64,000 nucleotides of DNA, taken from assembly GCF_001704415.2 (NCBI RefSeq), contig NW_017189517.1, positions 7,327,167 through 7,391,166 of the forward strand. Reading direction: 5' to 3'. This document shows, in pieces, positions 60,757 through 64,000 of this stretch. Every line of letters begins with the position of its first letter. Positions within the stretch are counted from its first letter, which is position 1. Under the pieces are notes generated by a model. That model did not search any database and had not been told where the DNA came from. It saw only the letters and a list, made by a program, of their open reading frames with translations. The stretch comes from Capra hircus. Taxonomy: Eukaryota; Chordata; Mammalia; Artiodactyla; Bovidae. A program made the position numbers and the translations under genes.

Positions 60757-60864
60757 GGATATGAGGACTGGCTGAGGCACAGGGCTGACAATGAAGTCAA
60801 TAAGAGCACTGTTTACATTATTGAAAATGCAAAGCGAGTGAAAAAAGAGAGTGAAAAAATCAAG
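60757..60864 (+). CDS. ATP11C: ATP11C coding exon 5 (end of M2 and start of actuator linker)
   Basis: This 108 bp exon encodes 36 residues, GYEDWLRHRADNEVNKSTVY then IIENAKRVKKESEKIK. It closes M2 (GYEDWLRH is near-invariant in P4-ATPases) and begins the cytoplasmic strand leading to the actuator domain. The stretch ADNEVNKSTVYIIENAKRV is diagnostic of ATP11C against ATP11A and ATP11B. Trp follows GYED; my memory of the human protein has Cys there, with Trp in other members. The acceptor is a T-rich tract ending ttcttctag. The donor AAG|gtatta is weak because it lacks G at +5. Both borders are phase 0. The following exon, expected to start at VGD, lies beyond 64000. Confidence 0.97.
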
Positions 60865-60886
60865 GTATTAAGTTTTGTAGTACATT

Positions 60887-61695
60887 CTTTTTTTTTTTTA
60901 ATTATAGTGAGAACACATCATTTTAAAATGTACACTTCAGTGGCATTTTATATGTTCTCAGTGCTGTGCCACCATCACCACTGTCTAGTTCCAGAACATT
61001 CTCACTGCCATGAAGTAGTCATCCTCTATTCCTCCCTCACCCAGGCCCTGGCAACCACTCATCTTTCTGTCTCAGTGGGTTTACCTATTGTAGGTATTTC
61101 ACATAAATGGAATCATATACTATGTGGCCCTTATGTCTGCATTCTCTTGCTTGTTGCTATCTTCTTGAGGTTCATTCATGTTGTGGCATGTTTCATTACT
61201 TCATTCCTTTTGATTGAGTAATACTCCATAATATAGCCATACCACATTTTGTTTATCCAATCATCAGTTGATGGACATTTGTTTTCTTTCTACCTTTGAG
61301 CTATTAGGGGGCTTCCCAGTTGGCTCAGATGATAATGTGTCTGCCCGCAATGCAGGAGACCCAGCTTTGATTCCTGAGTAGGGAAGATCCCCTAGAGAAG
61401 GAAATGACAACCCACTCCAGGACTCTTGCCTGGAAAATACCATGGACGGAGGAGCCTGGCGGACTACAGTCCATGGGGTCGTGAAGAGTTGGACATGACT
61501 AGGCGACTTCACTTGAGCTATTAGGATTGTTGGTGATATGAATATTCATGTACAAGTTTTTGTTTCAGACACCTCTTTCCCATTCTTCTGGGTACATACC
61601 TAGGAGTGGAATTGCTAGGTCCTGTGGTGATTCTAGTTTTTATGAATCACCAAACTGTTTTCCACAGCAGCCATATGCCATTTTATATTCCACTA
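60887..61695 (-). mobile_element. L1M LINE 3' region, antisense, starting 22 nt after exon 5 donor
   Basis: A T tract (60887-60899), the antisense copy of the L1 A tail, is followed by acacttcagtggcattttat, gagtaatactccataatata, catcagttgatggacatttg and, after a SINE, ggtacatacctaggagtgga. Confidence 0.9.
61309..61512 (+). mobile_element. Bov-tA SINE inside L1, with target-site duplication
   Basis: Complete sense copy. The 13-base repeat ttgagctattagg flanks it at 61296-61308 and 61513-61525. Confidence 0.97.
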
Positions 61696-61865
61696 CCATA
61701 TGTGATAGTTGTAAGGTATTTTTTTTTAAATATCTCGGACAGTTTCATTTTTTATTCAAATTAGCCATTGACTGTTATTATACAATAAGATTCCTATTGA
61801 TAAAATTTTTGACTTGTCCAAATCAAATAATAGTTTTTGTACCTAGCAAATTTTAATTAATGTAA

Positions 61866-62089
61866 GCTTAGTCCCTGGTGGCTCAGAGGTTAAAACGTCT
61901 GCCTGCAATGCAGGAGACCTGGGTTCGATCCCTGGGTCAGGAAGATGCCCTGGAGAAGGAAATGGCAACCCACTCCAGTATTCTTGCCTGGAGAATCCCA
62001 TGGACGGAGGAGCCTGGTGGGCTACAGTCCATGGGGTCACAAAGAGTCGGACACAACTGAGCGACTTCACTTTCACTTTCACTTTCTTT
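61866..62089 (+). mobile_element. Bov-tA SINE, sense, close to consensus
   Basis: Nearly undiverged head and body (gcaatgcaggagacctgggt, cctggagaatcccatggacg) and a triple cactttcactttc tail, suggesting a young insertion. Confidence 0.95.
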
Positions 62090-62094
62090 TAGTC

Positions 62095-63190
62095 TTCAGA
62101 GCAGCAACACTGAACAGAAATTATGGAGTTCACATACAGTCCTTTTCCCTACACAGGTACAACCTTCCTCACAATCAGTACCCCCCACCAGAGTGGCATA
62201 TTTGTTACAATCAGTGTGATAGTCCACAGTTTAGGTTAGTTAGTTTTCACTCTTGATCATGTATGTTCAGTGAGTCTGAACAAATGTATAAGGACATGTC
62301 TCCAGCATTACAGTATTCTACAGAATCATTTCACTGCCCTAAATATCCTCTGTGCTTAGCCTATTCATCCCTCCCTCCAACCCCTGGTCACCACTCTTCC
62401 TTTTACTGTTTCCATAGTTTTGCATTTTTCTTAGTGTCATGTGGTTAAAATCATACAGTATATAGCTTTCTCAAGTTGGCTTTTTCCATTTAGTAACATG
62501 CATTTGAGTTTTCTCCATCTTTTTATGGTTTGATAGCTCATTTCTTTTTAGCACTAAATAGTATTTCATTGTCCAAATGTACCAGCTTATTTAATAGTCA
62601 CTCACTTACTGAAGGACATCATGCTTGCTTCCATGTTTTGGCCATTAGAAATAAAACTATTATAAACATCTATATGCAGGTCTTTGTGTGAATATACGAT
62701 TTCAGTTCATTTTGGTAAAAACCAAAGAGTGTGATCTGGATCATATGGTAAGAGCGTGTTTAGTTTTATAAGAAACTTCCAGACTATCTCCAACATAGCT
62801 ACCCATTTTGCATTTCCTGTAAGCAGTAAATGAGAGTTCTGTTGCTCCATATCCTGGCCAACATTTGTTGTCAGTATTCTAGATTTTGCCCCTTCTAAAG
62901 ACTGTATAGTGATATCTCATTTTGATCTTAATTTGCAATTCCCTGATGACATAGGGTGTTGAAAATAATTCCATATGTTTACTTGCGTTTGAATATCTTC
63001 TTTGGTGAGGTGTCTATTAGGTCTTTTCCCCAATTTTTTAATCAGATTGCTCATTTTCATATTGTGAAAATTGGTAGCAGTCCTTTTGGTATATTTTGGA
63101 TAATAGTCCTTTATCAGATGTGTCTTTTACAAATATTGTATCCTAGTCTTAAGGTATTACTTATTTTTACTTTATTGTGTTATTGGGATA
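62095..63190 (-). mobile_element. L1M LINE 3' region, antisense
   Basis: Antisense L1 3' UTR and ORF2 end: aacaaatgtataaggacatg, catcctggccaacatttg-like text near 62850, ttgcaattccctgatgacat, ttgaatatcttctttggtga. Confidence 0.9.
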
Positions 63191-63195
63191 AAAAA

Positions 63196-63284
63196 TAAGA
63201 ACAGAATTAGAAAAATAAATGATAGTCCTTCACAATTAAAGAATATTAAGGCTCTAATGCCTGTGTTTTTATTAATACTTATCT
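63196..63284 (+). repeat. 89 bp duplicated segment, copy B (intron 5)
   Basis: Same orientation as copy A, 2756 bp downstream. Similarity stops exactly where the antisense BovB begins (63285). Confidence 0.88.
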
Positions 63285-64000
63285 ATGTTGTTCATTCGCT
63301 AAGTTGTGCCCAACTCTCTGTGACCCCATGAACTGCAGCACACTATGCTTCCCTGTCCTTCACTATCTCCTGGAGTTTGCTCAGACTCGTATCCATTGAG
63401 TTGTTAATGCCATCCAACCATCTCATCCTCTGTCGCCCCCTTCTCCCCCTGCCCTCAATCTGTCCCAGCATCTGGGTCTTTTCCAATGAGTCAGCTCTTC
63501 GCATCAGGTGGCCAAAGTATTGGAGCTTCAGCTTTAGCATCAGTCCTTCCAATGAATATTCAGGACTGATTTCCTTTAGGATTGACTGGTTTGATCTTCT
63601 TGCTGTCCAAGGGACTCTAAACAGTCTTCTCCAGCACCACAGTTTGAAAGCATCAATTCTCTGGCACTCAGCCTTCTTGATGGTCCAGCTCTCACATCCA
63701 TACATGACTACTGGAAAAACCTTAGCTTTGACTCTACAGGCCTTTGTCAGCAAAATGATGTCTCTGCTTTTTAATATGCTGTCTAGGTTTGTCATAGCTT
63801 TTCTTCCAAGGAGCAAGCATCTTTTAATTTTGTGTCTGCAATCACCATCTGCAGTGATTTTGGAGCCCAAAAAAATAAAGTCTGCCACTGTTTCCATTGT
63901 TTTCCCATCTGTTTGCCATGAAGTGATGGGACTGGATGTCATGATCTTTGTTTTTTGAATGTTGAGTTTTAGACCAGCTTTTTCACTTTCCTCTTTCACC
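63285..64000 (-). mobile_element. BovB LINE 3' part, antisense, cut by window edge, frame open
   Basis: The antisense 3' end (ttgttcattcgctaagttg) leads into the BovB C-terminal region. On the minus strand 63343-63999 is open for at least 218 codons and includes SKITADGDCRHKIKR, FPVVMYGCESW and a CWRRLF-VPWTARRSN block. The reverse-transcriptase catalytic part would lie right of the window. It is a transposon relic; coding potential past the edge is unknown. Confidence 0.95.

Larger units (their letters stand above)
60865..64000 (+). other. ATP11C: ATP11C intron 5 (5' portion)
   Basis: The intron starts with the weak donor gtatta and runs off the window. Nearly all of it is repeat: antisense L1 (60887-61695) interrupted by Bov-tA, another Bov-tA, a second antisense L1 (62095-63190), the duplicated 89 bp segment and an antisense BovB to the edge. 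No further ATP11C exon was found. Confidence 0.88.

Noticed and set aside
50147..60864. Assignment to ATP11A or ATP11B instead of ATP11C
   Set aside because: VGTRTVFVGNH, the VTV after M1 and ADNEVNKSTVYIIENAKRV fit ATP11C and differ from the two paralogues as remembered.
60838..61221. 127-codon frame that begins in exon 5
   Set aside because: It continues through the exon 5 donor into antisense L1; the splice site and family match show the true coding end at 60864.
63377..63958. 193-codon + frame at the right edge
   Set aside because: It is the complementary-strand shadow of the open BovB frame, not a separate gene.
1..64000. CRISPR arrays, operons, phage or other microbial systems
   Set aside because: The window is mammalian intronic DNA; no regularly spaced repeats and no microbial gene organisation.

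Overview
This is mammalian genomic DNA, almost certainly from a bovid ruminant (Bos-like). The evidence is a dense load of ruminant-specific transposons: BovB LINEs, Bov-tA and Bov-A2 SINEs, CHR-type tRNA SINEs and the bovine L1 3' end. They lie among older mammalian repeats (MIR, L2, L1M, Tigger1, MER2, MER5A). Cattle, bison, yak, sheep and goat cannot be told apart from this window alone.

Only one host gene is visible. Four consecutive coding exons on the + strand (50147-50266, 56480-56569, 58813-58893, 60757-60864) encode 133 residues of the N-terminal part of ATP11C, an X-linked P4-ATPase phospholipid flippase. They cover the conserved pre-M1 segment, transmembrane helices M1 and M2, and the start of the actuator-domain linker. 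All four exons have canonical AG/GT borders and all introns here are phase 0. The first coding exon (about a dozen residues in the human protein) lies left of the window, so intron 1 is longer than 50 kb. The ATPase core exons lie right of the window.

Layout: 1-50146 is intron 1 and is essentially a transposon landscape. It opens with an inverted pair of BovB LINEs, the + copy nearly full length but dead. A nested L1/Bov-tA/Tigger1 block lies at 12.3-15.0 kb. A diverged local duplication lies at 17.9/19.6 kb. At 22.4-23.9 kb an L1 with an inverted end hosts a solo LTR and a CHR SINE. A two-SINE unit with a single target-site duplication splits a MIR at 26.0-26.5 kb. A BovB sits inside an L2 at 36.3-36.9 kb, and a sense L1 end lies 0.76 kb before exon 2. 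Introns 2-4 are repeat-poor apart from a few SINEs and L2/MIR pieces. Intron 5 begins with an antisense L1 only 22 nt past the exon 5 donor and runs into a long antisense BovB at the right edge.

Most open reading frames of 60-130 codons are shadows of SINEs and LINEs or chance frames. I found no second host gene, functional RNA gene, CRISPR array or new enzymatic system. The points worth a second look are structural: short tandem duplications, two local segmental duplications, visible target-site duplications and insertion chronology, repeat arrangement around exon 5, and a possible alternative in-frame N-terminus just upstream of exon 2.
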